DNA of 64,000 nucleotides from Aequorivita antarctica. Its GTDB lineage: Bacteria > Bacteroidota > Bacteroidia > Flavobacteriales > Flavobacteriaceae. Position numbers and translations under genes: made by a program. Positions 1 through 9,600 of the stretch are shown piece by piece. The DNA is taken from assembly GCF_007997155.1 (NCBI RefSeq), contig NZ_VORT01000006.1, positions 62,001-126,000 on the forward strand. Direction: 5' to 3'. The notes beneath the pieces are model-generated. The model searched no databases. It saw nothing but the letters and a program-made list of their open reading frames with translations, and was not told the DNA's origin. The number at the start of each line of letters is the position of its first letter. Within the stretch, counting starts at the first letter, position 1.

Positions 1-323
1 ACGTTGATGAAACACATGTTTTTTCTTCAGTGGAAGGCATGAACATTTACCGCATTATTCAAGAGGCTGTAAACAATTCCTTGAAGTATTCCTCGGCAGA
101 TGAAATTGAGGTGAATATTTCTGAAAAAGAAAACCACTATCATATTGAAATCGCAGATAACGGTAAAGGTTTTGACCAAGATAACATTGACCCAGGCAAT
201 GGTTTGAACAATATGAAAAAACGCGCTCGTGAAATTAAGGGTACACTTCAAATAAAGTCTTCAAAAAAGGGAACTTCCATATCGCTAAAAGCGCCAAAAT
301 TCACTTCAGAAAAAATTAATTAA
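1..323 (+). CDS. Sensor histidine kinase, C-terminal fragment (cut by window edge)
   Basis: This is the C-terminal end of a sensor histidine kinase whose 5' part lies outside the window; the frame is open from base 3. What remains is the HATPase_c domain: an N-box (YRIIQEAVNNSLKYS), a G1 box (DNGKGF) and a G2-like stretch (GNGLNNMKKRA). The RIIQEAVNN and GLxxMxxRA wording is typical of NarX-like kinases with a HisKA_3 dimerisation domain, which phosphorylate LuxR/NarL regulators. Such a regulator begins 77 bases downstream on the same strand, so the two probably form one two-component system. The sensor domain is not visible, so the signal cannot be inferred. Confidence 0.88.
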   Translation, partial: VDETHVFSSVEGMNIYRIIQEAVNNSLKYSSADEIEVNISEKENHYHIEIADNGKGFDQDNIDPGNGLNNMKKRAREIKGTLQIKSSKKGTSISLKAPKFTSEKIN

Positions 324-400
324 TACGTCAATTGCCCTATTTTCTCTGTAATTCTTAATATGTATTTTTAGTATCTTTATAAACAACTAACCAACCGAAG

Positions 401-1048
401 ATGCTTAAAATTGCAATAGTTGACGATAACACATTCCTCATAAATGCGATAAAGGAAAAACTTTCCTTTTTTGACGACGTTACCGTAAAGCATACTTCAC
501 TAAATGGCAGCGATCTTCTTACCAAACTTGAGGAAAAGCACAATCTCGATTTAATTTTGATGGATATTGAGATGCCCGTTCTTAATGGCATTGAAACCAC
601 GCAGATAGTAAAACAGAAATACCCGCACATCAAAATAATTATGCTCACTGCGTTTGATAACGACGAACATATTTTTAATGCCATAAAAGCTGGCGCTGAT
701 GGTTATTTGCTAAAAGAAATCAATCCAAAAGATTTATACGAAGGAATCGTTGAAACCTTAAATGGCGGTGCAGCGATGAATCCTTCCATAGCAATGAAAA
801 CATTGAAATTGCTTCGGAATCCAATCGATATTCAAAACCCTCGAGACCAAGAGGAAATTTCACTTTCCACCCGCGAAGTTGAAGTTTTGGAACAGCTCAG
901 CAAAGGGTTGAGTTATACTGTGATTGCAGATCATCTATTTCTTTCCCCGAGTACCGTTAGAAAACACATTGAAAATATCTACAAAAAACTTCAAGTGCAC
1001 AGCAAAATTGAAGCGGTTCAAAAAGCGCGAAACCACAATATTATTTAA
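401..1048 (+). CDS. LuxR/NarL-family response regulator
   Basis: A 215-residue two-domain regulator. The receiver (about residues 1-120) has the acidic pair D8/D9, the phospho-acceptor D55 in LILMDIEMP and the conserved lysine K105 in YLLKE. The C-terminal LuxR helix-turn-helix (about 150-210) starts at LSTREVEVLEQL and carries the recognition segment SPSTVRKHIENI. It is the expected partner of the NarX-like kinase that ends 77 bases upstream. Its targets cannot be read from this sequence. The A+T-rich gap before the start has only an imperfect promoter-like match, so cotranscription with the kinase is likely. Confidence 0.93.
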   Translation: MLKIAIVDDNTFLINAIKEKLSFFDDVTVKHTSLNGSDLLTKLEEKHNLDLILMDIEMPVLNGIETTQIVKQKYPHIKIIMLTAFDNDEHIFNAIKAGADGYLLKEINPKDLYEGIVETLNGGAAMNPSIAMKTLKLLRNPIDIQNPRDQEEISLSTREVEVLEQLSKGLSYTVIADHLFLSPSTVRKHIENIYKKLQVHSKIEAVQKARNHNII

Positions 1049-1124
1049 GGTTTATCTTTTATAAAAATAGTTGTAGTTTTAGGGTTTGTTTCAAAAAAAA
1101 TCTTCAAAAGATTAAACTATCCCT

Positions 1125-2675
1125 ATGAAAAAACTACTCTCCTTTACACTTTTATTTCTTTTATTTTCATCGCTTTCAATGTTTTCACAGGAAAAAAATC
1201 CTGTAATTGAAAACATTCAAAAAGAAGCTTATGAAAATTCACAACTTGAAATCCTAGGTCACGAATTACTTGATGATATTGGCCCCCGATTGGTGGGAAC
1301 GCCACAAATGCAACAGGCTCATGATTGGGCCGTAGCCAAATATAAAACTTGGGGTATTTCCGCAGAAAACCAGCAATGGGGCGAGTGGAAAGGCTGGGAG
1401 CGAGGCATTACGCATATTGATATGGTTTCGCCCAGAGTGCAAACTTTGGATGGAACCCAATTAGCTTGGAATCCTGGCACGTCTTCAAAAGGAGTAACTG
1501 CTGAATTGATTGTTATTCCCGAAATAAAAGATTCTATTTCTTTTAAAAATTGGTTGCCGAATGTAAAAGGTAAAATTGTGATGATCGCGATGAATCAACC
1601 CACCGGAAGACCTGACGAGAATTGGAAGGAATTTGCCACACCCGAATCTTTTGAAAAAATGAAGAAGGAAAGGGATGAACAGACTGAAACTTGGAACGAA
1701 AATATAAAACGAAGCGGTTACGACAGAAGAAGTATAATTCCCGCTTTGGAAGAAGCTGGCGCAGTTGGGATTGTTGATTCTTATTGGTCAAAAGGTTTTG
1801 GTGTGAACAAAATTTTCAGTGCCCGTACCAAGAAAATTCCAACGGTAGATCTTGAATTGGAAGATTACACGATGCTTTACAGAATGGTAGAACACGGTGA
1901 CAAGCCGAAAATCCACGTAGTGGCGGAATCGAAAGATTTGGGAAGAGTGCCAACTTTTAATACAATAGCAGAAATAAAAGGAACTGAAAAACCCGAGGAA
2001 TATGTAATACTTTCAGCCCATTTTGATTCTTGGGACGGCGGAACGGGTGCCACTGATAACGGCACTGGAACTTTAGTTATGATGGAAGCCATGCGAATTC
2101 TGAAAAAAGTATATCCTAATCCAAAACGTACTATTTTAGTAGGCCATTGGGGAAGCGAAGAGCAAGGTTTGAACGGATCATCTTCGTTTGTTGCAGACCA
2201 TCCCGAAATTGTCAGCAATATTCAAGCAGTTTTCAATCAAGATAATGGAACAGGAAGAGTTACTAGCATCAATGGTGCGGGCTTTCTGCAATCGTATGAT
2301 TATATGTCAAGATGGTTAAGAGCAGTGCCAGATACAATCAGAAAAAATATTGAAACCACTTTTCCGGGTGGACCAGCGCGTGGTGGCTCGGACAATGCTT
2401 CATTTGTAGCAGCTGGAGCACCCGCTTTCAGCCTAAGTTCTTTGAGCTGGGATTACTGGAATTATACTTGGCACACCAACCGCGATACCTATGATAAAAT
2501 AGTTTTTGACGATGTGCAAAGCAATGTAATTCTTACTGCAATTTTAGCTTATATGGCTTCGGAAGATGATTCTAAAACCTCACGGGAGCAAGTTATTTTG
2601 CCAATCGACGATAAAACCGGAGAGCCCCAAACTTGGCCTACGCCAAGGGTTCCTGAAAGAAAAGGCGGTCAATAG
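1125..2675 (+). CDS. Secreted M28-family zinc peptidase
   Basis: A 516-residue protein with an N-terminal signal peptide (KKLLSFTLLFLLFSSLSMFS) and a C-terminal M28 aminopeptidase domain. The cocatalytic zinc ligands are all apparent: His in LSAHFDSW, Asp in ATDNGTG, the Glu pair in GSEEQGL, Asp in FNQDNGTG and His in YTWHTNRDT. The insert between signal peptide and catalytic core resembles the PA-like region of this family. It probably trims peptides in the periplasm or at the cell surface as a nutrient-scavenging enzyme; the substrate is not determined. Its stop codon directly abuts the stop of the opposing amidase gene, with no room for a terminator between them. Confidence 0.9.
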   Translation: MKKLLSFTLLFLLFSSLSMFSQEKNPVIENIQKEAYENSQLEILGHELLDDIGPRLVGTPQMQQAHDWAVAKYKTWGISAENQQWGEWKGWERGITHIDMVSPRVQTLDGTQLAWNPGTSSKGVTAELIVIPEIKDSISFKNWLPNVKGKIVMIAMNQPTGRPDENWKEFATPESFEKMKKERDEQTETWNENIKRSGYDRRSIIPALEEAGAVGIVDSYWSKGFGVNKIFSARTKKIPTVDLELEDYTMLYRMVEHGDKPKIHVVAESKDLGRVPTFNTIAEIKGTEKPEEYVILSAHFDSWDGGTGATDNGTGTLVMMEAMRILKKVYPNPKRTILVGHWGSEEQGLNGSSSFVADHPEIVSNIQAVFNQDNGTGRVTSINGAGFLQSYDYMSRWLRAVPDTIRKNIETTFPGGPARGGSDNASFVAAGAPAFSLSSLSWDYWNYTWHTNRDTYDKIVFDDVQSNVILTAILAYMASEDDSKTSREQVILPIDDKTGEPQTWPTPRVPERKGGQ

Positions 2676-4316
2676 TTATTCTTTATATTCCGAAGGACTT
2701 TTTCTAACTGGGTTTTTTATTTCGAAGGCACGTGCCAATTGTAGCAATTTTGCTTCTTGAAAAGGCGCTCCAATAAACGTAAGTCCAAACGGTTCGCCAG
2801 AAGAATTATAGCCCATAGGTATCGTTAAGCAAGGGTATAAAGCAACCGCTGCATAGGCCGAGTGATAATTGTTTATGGATAAAACCGCATCAAGCTTGTG
2901 TTCTTTCATCGGTTTTTGAAAGAATTCCGTGCCGTTTATTTTCAACGTTTCTTTGATTTTCTGAAAATCTTCTTCGGAAGTTTCGTCTGCAATAATTCCA
3001 TCAAAAAGCTCTTGATTATAAGGCATTCTATTTAGGCTATCCTTGGCGTTGAAGGTCATGATTTCTTCAAGATTTTTGAATTTTATATTTTCTGAAGCAT
3101 TCATTTTCAGATAAACCGGCAGGTCTTCTTTCATATCGAGATTTAGCAACGTCAAAAAACTGGGCAGGTCTATTTCTTCGGGAGTATATTCAATAATAAT
3201 AGCTCCTTCTTTTTGCAATTTTTTTACTGTGGCTGCATAAATAGAATCAGAGAGTAATGACTTCATAACGCCCAAACGTTTTCCTTTTAAAGTGGCATTT
3301 TTTATTTCCTCAACATAATTTGTAGATACAGCAATGGAAGCCGCATCTCCATTATCCTTGCCTTTCATAGCATTTAGAAGGATTGCATTATCAATCACGT
3401 TTTTGGTCATTGGGCCCGGAGTGTCAAGTGTGTGCGAAATTGGCACAATCCCCGAACGGCTCAAAACGCCCACAGTAGGTTTTAGCCCCACCAAAGAGTT
3501 TTGGCTGGAAGGCGAGATAATGGAGCCCGCAGTTTCGGTTCCTACTGCAGCCACGGCGTAGTTTGCCGCCACTCCCGTTCCGCTGCCTGCACTACTTCCG
3601 CCAGTTTCAAAAATCATTCTACCGTATGGATTAAGTGTTTGTCCGCCCACCGCGCTGTAACCAACCGGACAGCCATCACAGAAAAAATAAGCCCATTCAC
3701 TCAGGTTTGCCTTTCCTATAATCAAAGCTCCGTTTTCTTTCAATCGCTGTACTATAAATGCATCTTCTGAAGGAGTATTGTCAATTAGCGCAGCAGCACC
3801 CGCAGTGGTTTTTATCTCTTTTGTGTCAATATTGTCCTTCAATAGAATTGGCATTCCGAAGATTGGATTGTTCTTTGAACTTTTATTTTTGTCGCACTCG
3901 CGAGCTTCTTTTAGTACATTTGGATTTAGCGCAATAATTGTATTTAACGTCTTTTCCGGATCCAATTCATATTTGTAAATACGTTTTAGGAAAAACAACG
4001 TAAGTTCTTCATAAGAAAATTTTCCTTTGGAAATTTCGCTCTGTAACGTTGGAATATCTTTATCCAAAATCAGCGGCAACAATGCATTATAACGTTTTTC
4101 AGAAAAAACCTGCACTTCAGAATATAGGGGTTGAAAAACTTGATTTTTATCTAAATATTTAGAAGCTATCAATTTGTATCGCATCCTTTCAATAGGATGG
4201 TTTTGTTGTTTTTGAATTGTTTCGGTTTCATCCTGTGGCTTCCAAAGCGTTTCCTGCGAATACGATTGAAAGGTTACTATGGTAGTAAAAGCAAAAAGAA
4301 TTGCGATATTTTTCAT
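2676..4316 (-). CDS. Amidase signature family protein, exported
   Basis: An amidase signature enzyme of 546 residues when started at the ATG at 4316. That start gives a signal peptide (MKNIAILFAFTTIVTFQSYS); an in-frame start at 4379 would place the first codons inside the metK terminator and is rejected. The Ser-cisSer-Lys triad is visible: Lys in ILLKDNIDT, Ser in ETAGSIISPSS and the glycine-serine motif GGSSAGSGTG. The family hydrolyses amide bonds in varied substrates and also includes GatA, but the export signal and the absence of gatB/gatC neighbours argue against a tRNA role. It is likely a periplasmic amide or peptide-amide hydrolase, convergent with the M28 peptidase. Confidence 0.88.
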   Translation of the reverse strand: MKNIAILFAFTTIVTFQSYSQETLWKPQDETETIQKQQNHPIERMRYKLIASKYLDKNQVFQPLYSEVQVFSEKRYNALLPLILDKDIPTLQSEISKGKFSYEELTLFFLKRIYKYELDPEKTLNTIIALNPNVLKEARECDKNKSSKNNPIFGMPILLKDNIDTKEIKTTAGAAALIDNTPSEDAFIVQRLKENGALIIGKANLSEWAYFFCDGCPVGYSAVGGQTLNPYGRMIFETGGSSAGSGTGVAANYAVAAVGTETAGSIISPSSQNSLVGLKPTVGVLSRSGIVPISHTLDTPGPMTKNVIDNAILLNAMKGKDNGDAASIAVSTNYVEEIKNATLKGKRLGVMKSLLSDSIYAATVKKLQKEGAIIIEYTPEEIDLPSFLTLLNLDMKEDLPVYLKMNASENIKFKNLEEIMTFNAKDSLNRMPYNQELFDGIIADETSEEDFQKIKETLKINGTEFFQKPMKEHKLDAVLSINNYHSAYAAVALYPCLTIPMGYNSSGEPFGLTFIGAPFQEAKLLQLARAFEIKNPVRKSPSEYKE

Positions 4317-4340
4317 ACGAGGAAATTTTCCTAAATGTAA

Positions 4341-4370
4341 AAAACCATCCTGAAATATCAGGATGGTTTT
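4341..4370 (-). terminator. Rho-independent terminator after metK
   Basis: A perfect 13-bp inverted repeat (4341-4353 with 4358-4370, core CCATCCTGA/TCAGGATGG) with a 4-base loop. Read on the minus strand it ends in a T run. It lies 28 bases past the metK stop and just upstream of the amidase start, so it separates the two same-strand genes. Confidence 0.9.
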
Positions 4371-4397
4371 CAATTTCATTTTAAATGGAACGGTACT

Positions 4398-5651
4398 TTA
4401 TAGACCGAAAGCTTTTTTCACGGCATCAACATGATCCAACTTTTCCCAAGTGAAAAGCTCAACTTCTTTTTCTATTCTTCCGTTGTAGGGGCTTTCAAAA
4501 GTTTTTGTTACTGTTTTCGGTTCGCGTCCCATATGCCCATAAGAAGCAGTTTCAGAATAAATAGGGTTTCTCAATTTCAACCTTTTTTCAATTGCTGCTG
4601 GGCGCATATTGAATATTTCTGAAACCTTTTTAGCGATGTCGCCATCAGAAAGTTTTATGTTTTTGGAATTGTAAGTATTTACCAAAATTGAAGTTGGTTC
4701 CACAACACCGATCGCATAAGAAACCTGCACTAAAACTTCATCTGCAACACCTGCTGCAACTAGGTTTTTCGCAATATGTCGCGAAGCATACGCAGCACTT
4801 CTGTCAACTTTACTCGGATCTTTTCCGCTGAAAGCACCCCCACCGTGGGCACCTTTACCGCCGTAAGTATCTACGATTATTTTTCTTCCAGTTAAACCAG
4901 TATCACCGTGAGGTCCACCGATTACGAATTTTCCAGTTGGGTTTATGTGATAAACAATATCGTCATTGAATAATTTTTGAACATATTCCGGAAGTAATTT
5001 TTTAACTCTTGGAATTAAAATCTCAACAATATCTTTTTTGATTTTTTTCAGCATCGGTTCATCCGCATCAAAATCATCGTGTTGCGTGGAAACTACGATT
5101 GCCACAATTTTCTGTGGAACATTATCGTCGCTATATTCAATAGTAACCTGGCTTTTTGAATCTGGGCGCAAATATTTTATTTCATCCTCTTCCCGACGTA
5201 AAGCGGCCAATTCAATTAAAATTTTATGCGAAATATCCAACGCCAACGGCATATAGTTTTCGGTTTCATTGGTAGCGTAACCAAACATCATTCCTTGGTC
5301 ACCGGCGCCTTGTTCCTCTTTGTTTTCACGGTCAACACCTTGGTTAATATCTTGTGATTGCTCGTGAATCAACGAAATAACCCCACAGGAATCACCACTA
5401 AATTTATAGGCTCCTTTGGTATAACCAATTTTGTTGATTACATCGCGAGCAATAGTTTGTACATCGAGGTAAGTATTGCTTTTAACTTCACCCGCCAATA
5501 CAACCTGGCCAGTGGTAACCAACGTTTCGCAAGCCACTTTTGATTCGGGATCGAAAGCTAAAAAGTTATCTAAAAGCGCATCGCTAATTTGATCCGCAAC
5601 TTTGTCTGGGTGTCCTTCAGAAACACTTTCCGAAGTAAATAAATAGGCCAT
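4398..5651 (-). CDS. metK: S-adenosylmethionine synthase
   Basis: This gene makes S-adenosylmethionine (SAM) from methionine and ATP. The 417-residue protein shows the family signatures: [18 protein letters not shown] near the N terminus, [12 protein letters not shown] (about residue 115) and the phosphate-binding [19 protein letters not shown] (about 270-290). The length is somewhat above the E. coli enzyme (384), as is common in Bacteroidota. It is transcribed alone, with a terminator at 4341-4370 and a promoter at 5779-5807. A leader of about 120 bases contains a SAM-II-like aptamer, so the gene is probably feedback-controlled by its product at the RNA level. Confidence 0.98.
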   Translation of the reverse strand: MAYLFTSESVSEGHPDKVADQISDALLDNFLAFDPESKVACETLVTTGQVVLAGEVKSNTYLDVQTIARDVINKIGYTKGAYKFSGDSCGVISLIHEQSQDINQGVDRENKEEQGAGDQGMMFGYATNETENYMPLALDISHKILIELAALRREEDEIKYLRPDSKSQVTIEYSDDNVPQKIVAIVVSTQHDDFDADEPMLKKIKKDIVEILIPRVKKLLPEYVQKLFNDDIVYHINPTGKFVIGGPHGDTGLTGRKIIVDTYGGKGAHGGGAFSGKDPSKVDRSAAYASRHIAKNLVAAGVADEVLVQVSYAIGVVEPTSILVNTYNSKNIKLSDGDIAKKVSEIFNMRPAAIEKRLKLRNPIYSETASYGHMGREPKTVTKTFESPYNGRIEKEVELFTWEKLDHVDAVKKAFGL

Positions 5652-5712
5652 AAAATGGTTTTAAAAATTTATATTTTTCAGAAGATTTGACGAATGCCGA
5701 CGAGGAAGTTTT

Positions 5713-5763
5713 CACTGCCTTTAGCATTTTTTATTGAGGTTGCAATCAGTCAAATCTTTCCTC
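5713..5763 (-). ncRNA. Putative SAM-II class riboswitch in the metK leader
   Basis: Read on the minus strand, this 51-base segment matches the layout of the SAM-II pseudoknot as I remember it. P1 pairs GAGG (5763-5760) with CCTC (5739-5736). The loop holds GATTT (5756-5752) and ATTGCAA (5746-5740), and an A-rich connector leads to GCTAAA (5725-5720) and then CAGT (5717-5714). P2 can form from ACTG with CAGT, TT with AA, and GC with GC. The signature order GATTT..ATTGCAA..AATAAA..GCTAAA is that of SAM-II rather than SAM-I. The position between promoter and metK start supports a SAM sensor. The assignment is from memory and not checked with a covariance model. Confidence 0.72.
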
Positions 5764-5778
5764 TTAATTTGTCTTGGG

Positions 5779-5807
5779 CAAAAGTAAAAAAATTAAATGA
5801 ACCACAA
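5779..5807 (-). promoter_or_regulatory. metK promoter (Bacteroidota type)
   Basis: On the minus strand TTG (5807-5805), an 18-base spacer and TACTTTTG (5786-5779) match the Bacteroidota -33/-7 pattern TTG...TAnnTTTG. Transcription would start near 5772, giving a leader of about 120 bases that contains the SAM-II-like element. Confidence 0.65.
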
Positions 5808-5893
5808 TTTTATTTAAAGTCTTTTGGGGAAAAATTTAGGTATTTGGAATAAAGGTAACAAGAATCAGTTTACTATAATGCGGTAAAGGAGGG

Positions 5894-6268
5894 TCATTGA
5901 AGTGACTCATCTTTGTGTAAAAGATGTTCAATCTTAGAAATGAGATCGCTCATATCAAAAGGTTTAGAGATAAAATCTGATGCGCCCGCCTTCATGCAGA
6001 TTTCCCGGGCGTTATTAAGTGCAGACATCATCAGCACGGGGGTTCTGGAAATGGATCCTTGCCTCCTGATCTTAGCGCACACATCGGTACCGTCCACCCC
6101 GAAAATCAATTTGTCCAACAATACCAATTTTATGTTGTGTTCAATGATATTTTCATTGGTATCGTTAGGTTTTCTTGAGAGCATGACATCATAGCCACTA
6201 AAACCCAGCATGTCCTGGATCATGATGCCCAGGTTGTGGTCGTCCTCTACTATCAGTATTTTGTTCAT
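5894..6268 (-). CDS. Single-domain response regulator (receiver only)
   Basis: A 124-residue stand-alone receiver domain with no output domain. Visible landmarks are the acidic pair in IVEDD (residues 9-10), the phospho-acceptor D52 in LVLLDKLIF and K102 in FISKPF. The usual proline after the phosphosite (DxxMP) is replaced. It follows a very similar receiver (6304-6669) by 35 bases, and both lie directly downstream of the giant CheB-CheR-kinase gene on the same strand. The likely role is a phosphoryl acceptor or relay for that kinase. Upstream of its 3' end, 5652-5893 belongs to the metK leader and promoter. Confidence 0.9.
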   Translation of the reverse strand: MNKILIVEDDHNLGIMIQDMLGFSGYDVMLSRKPNDTNENIIEHNIKLVLLDKLIFGVDGTDVCAKIRRQGSISRTPVLMMSALNNAREICMKAGASDFISKPFDMSDLISKIEHLLHKDESLQ

Positions 6269-6303
6269 CTTGGTTAAGATTGTTTAATTCTTTTTTTGAT
6301 ATT

Positions 6304-6669
6304 TTAATTTTTTTTGCACAAAAGCATTTCAATCTTTTCAAGCAACGTATTCATTTCAAATGGCTTTGCTATAAATGCAGATGCCCCTGCTCGCAAACAT
6401 TCCGTTCTTATCTCAGGTAATGCAGACATCATAATTATCGGAACGTGCGCCGTATGCTTATTTGTTGTGAATGTGTTGCAAAGTGCCATGCCGTCCAGCC
6501 CGGCCAGGAACTTGTCCAAAATTATCAAATCTATCTTGTGTTTGAGGATGGTATGGTATGCATCGCCAGCTTGTATGGTTACAAATACCTCATAGCCACT
6601 AAAGTTAAACATATATTTTAACATTTCGCCTATCATGCGGTCATCATCAACTATCAATATCTTTTTCAT
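6304..6669 (-). CDS. Single-domain response regulator (receiver only)
   Basis: A 121-residue receiver domain resembling its downstream neighbour over its full length (shared FSGYxV, LDKxxxGxDG, MMSAL, RAGAS/KAGAS and KPFxM motifs), so the pair is probably a tandem duplication. The acidic residues in IVDDD (8-10), D52 in IILDKFLAG and K102 in FIAKPF are present. Its ATG overlaps the stop of the large upstream kinase gene by 4 bases (6666-6669), which indicates translational coupling and a shared function with that kinase. Confidence 0.92.
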   Translation of the reverse strand: MKKILIVDDDRMIGEMLKYMFNFSGYEVFVTIQAGDAYHTILKHKIDLIILDKFLAGLDGMALCNTFTTNKHTAHVPIIMMSALPEIRTECLRAGASAFIAKPFEMNTLLEKIEMLLCKKN

Positions 6670-9600
6670 TTCTTTTTTTTATGATTATTTTCGGCAATAA
6701 TGGGAAGGGTAAAAATAAATTCGGATCCTTTTCCTTTTTTGCTCTTTACGTCAACGTATCCATTGTGACGCTCTATAATTTCTTTGGCCAAAAAGAGGCC
6801 GATTCCAAAACCGGAAAAATTTGTTTCGTCTTTTCCGCTGACACGATAGAACTTTTTAAATAGGTGCTCATGGTCCTTTTTGTCGATCCCGATTCCTTTA
6901 TCCTTTATGCTTACCGCACCATTTTCTTCATCTACTTTGTAAATACGAACGAGAATGTTTTTATCAATTGGAGAATATTTGATGGCATTGGTAATGAAGT
7001 TGATCAAGACTTGATTAATCCTGTCCTTGTCGCCATTCACACTAAATGTATCCTCATGGGTTATCTTAATTTTGTATTCGTCGTTGGTATATTTGATGTC
7101 ATTAACACAGTTTTCCACGAATTCGTTTATGCTGAAAGTTTCCTGTTGCAATTCCAGTTTGCTCTCCTCCATACGTGAAAGATCCAGCATTTCTGAAATG
7201 AGACGGGTAAGCCGAGATACTTGGCTGTCTATCCGCTCCAAGCTCGGGATCAATGGAACGGTGCCTATGTTATCCTGCGCCATACTTTTCAGCATGCTCA
7301 ACAACAATTGGGTATATCCTTTAATTGAGGTAATGGGTGTCTTGAGCTCGTGGCTTACCATTTTAAGGAAATCTTCCTTACGTTTTTCCTCATCCTTTAA
7401 TTTCTGTATTTCGGTACTGGCACCTACCCACATAATGATTTTTCCGGTTTCATCTTTAACGGGATTGGCGCGGCTAATATGCCATTTAAAATCCCCATTT
7501 CTGTCAAGAAGTCTAAATTCCATCTCAAAATCATTCCCGGTTTTCACTGCATTCATCCAGTTGTGTTCGACTGTGGGTAACTCCTCTGGGTGCATCAATC
7601 TCCCCCAACCCTCTTTTTTTATTTTTTTCATGGTCAATCCCGAAAAATCGGTCCAGACGTTGTTGAAATAAAATAGTTCCCCATCCACGGTTGCATTGAT
7701 TATCATATCTGGCACCAAGTCGGTCATTTGATGGAACCGAGCTTCGCTTAGTTTTAGTTTTTTATGCAGTTCGGCTTGGATAGTAACTTCGGTCGAGATA
7801 ACGGCAACACCCTCAATTTTTCCATCCAAATCCCGTTGGGCTTGGTAAACAAAATCGAAATAAGGCATTTCCATCTTACCGTTGCGAATAAGGTTCATGG
7901 GCATTTCGTGGGCATGATAGGCTTTGCCAGTTTTTAGAACGTCCAGCAAATGCTTATCAAAACCCTGCCCTTCCAGTTCCGGTATAGCATCCATTAAGGG
8001 CTTGCCGATGGCACTTTTATCTTTGCCCCACGCTTCCAAAATGGCATCGTTGGCCGTGGATATCACTAAATCTTCTCCTACAAAAATAGCGATAAGGGAA
8101 GGCGAAGAATGTATCATTTCATTATACCTGTGCGCACTTTCCTCTACCATTTTTCGGGCAAGTACTTGCTCGGTTACTTCATTTACTATTACCATGATCC
8201 CGGTAATAATATTGTCTTGATCGCGCATGGGTTGGCACACAAAATTATAAAATCCCGGTTCGGCTTTCTTTTCCCTGCCCATCTTCACTTCCATTTCGTT
8301 ACCGTAGTAAGGTTCCCCGCTTTTTAGTGAGTTGTAAAGAAGTTTTTTGAGACCGTGTTCTTTAAGTTCGGGCAAGGCTTCAAAAATGGGCTTACCCACA
8401 AAGTTTTTCCCTTTTTCAACCAACTGCAAGAAAAGATCGTTGGCCAGTTCTACTTTATAATTTTTACCTTTTAAAAACATGATGGCCACGGGGGCCTGCA
8501 TTACCAAGTTTTTAAATTTCTCTAAAAGTTCTTGTTTTCTTTTCCAATGAAGCTTTTGTACCGTAATATCCTTAATTGCCAAGAGGATCAAATTCTTAGA
8601 TCGGTCCTCGCGTTTAATCTCCGTGGCATTTAAACACATGCTGCGTTCCCCAATGTGTTCAAAAGTATGGACTACCTCAAAATCTTCAAAGCTATTTTTT
8701 TTGGGCAGAATGGTTTCAAGCTGCCTCCGTAATTCGGGGATGTCCCATTGCTTGTTGCCCAATTCATAAATCAACTTGCCTTCAGTTTCCTTCTCTTTAG
8801 TATGGAAGGTTTTATAATAAGAATTGTTAGCGGCGCTTACTTTGAGGTTCTTGTCTAAAACCAACAAGGGTTCATGGATGGTTTCCACAATGCTTTCGGC
8901 ATAATTGCGCTCTTCGGTTACCAGCTCGTTTAAGTTGATGAGCTCGTGGTTTATTACTGTTATTTCTTCATTAGTGCTTTGCAGTTCCTCCTTACTGGTT
9001 TCCAGTTCCTCGTTCAGGCTTTGCAGTTCCTCGCCTCCGCTCAGCAGTTCTTCATTTGCACTTTGCAATTCTTCATTGGCGGCCTCTTGATCCTCGGTGA
9101 TGCTGCGCATATCTTCAAGGGTCTGCTCAAGCTCATTTTCCAATTGCCTGATGCGCAGGTCCTTTTCATCTTTTTCGGAATCTTTTTTATTTAGGGTAAG
9201 ATCTTCCTGGGCTGCTAACTGCCGGTGAAATAGTACCAAATAATGCGGTTCAACCACATTTGGAAGCGGCACGGCTTCCAAACAGATTAGCTGCCGGATG
9301 TCATTTTCAACAAAAGGGACATTTTCCTTTGTAACCGAAGTGCCCTCTGTCTTTACTTTATGGATGATGTTTCGCAGTTCAATCGCCAAACTCCCTTTAG
9401 CCATTTTGAACAGGTTATGGCTGGGCTTGCCACTTTGCTGCCCTAAATAGCTGTTGGTATTACCATTAAAAAGGATAATGTCCATGGCCTCATTCACCAC
9501 AACACTGGCGGGGGTAAAACGGCTTAACAATAGTTCGTCCGCTATTTTTTTAAAATCGGTGCGCTTTTTTTCGGTTTCTGGCTCAGATTCTTCATTGGTA

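Noticed and set aside
4317-4379. N-terminal extension of the amidase gene
   Set aside because: It would be encoded by the metK terminator and would bury the signal peptide.
7027-7671. Long plus-strand open frame (214 codons) inside the kinase gene
   Set aside because: It is antisense to the conserved PAS/HisKA region, has no recognisable motif and follows from the codon pattern of the real gene.
8905-9194. Plus-strand Ser/Leu-rich open frames opposite the coiled coil
   Set aside because: They are the complement of repeated EELQS codons and share no protein features.
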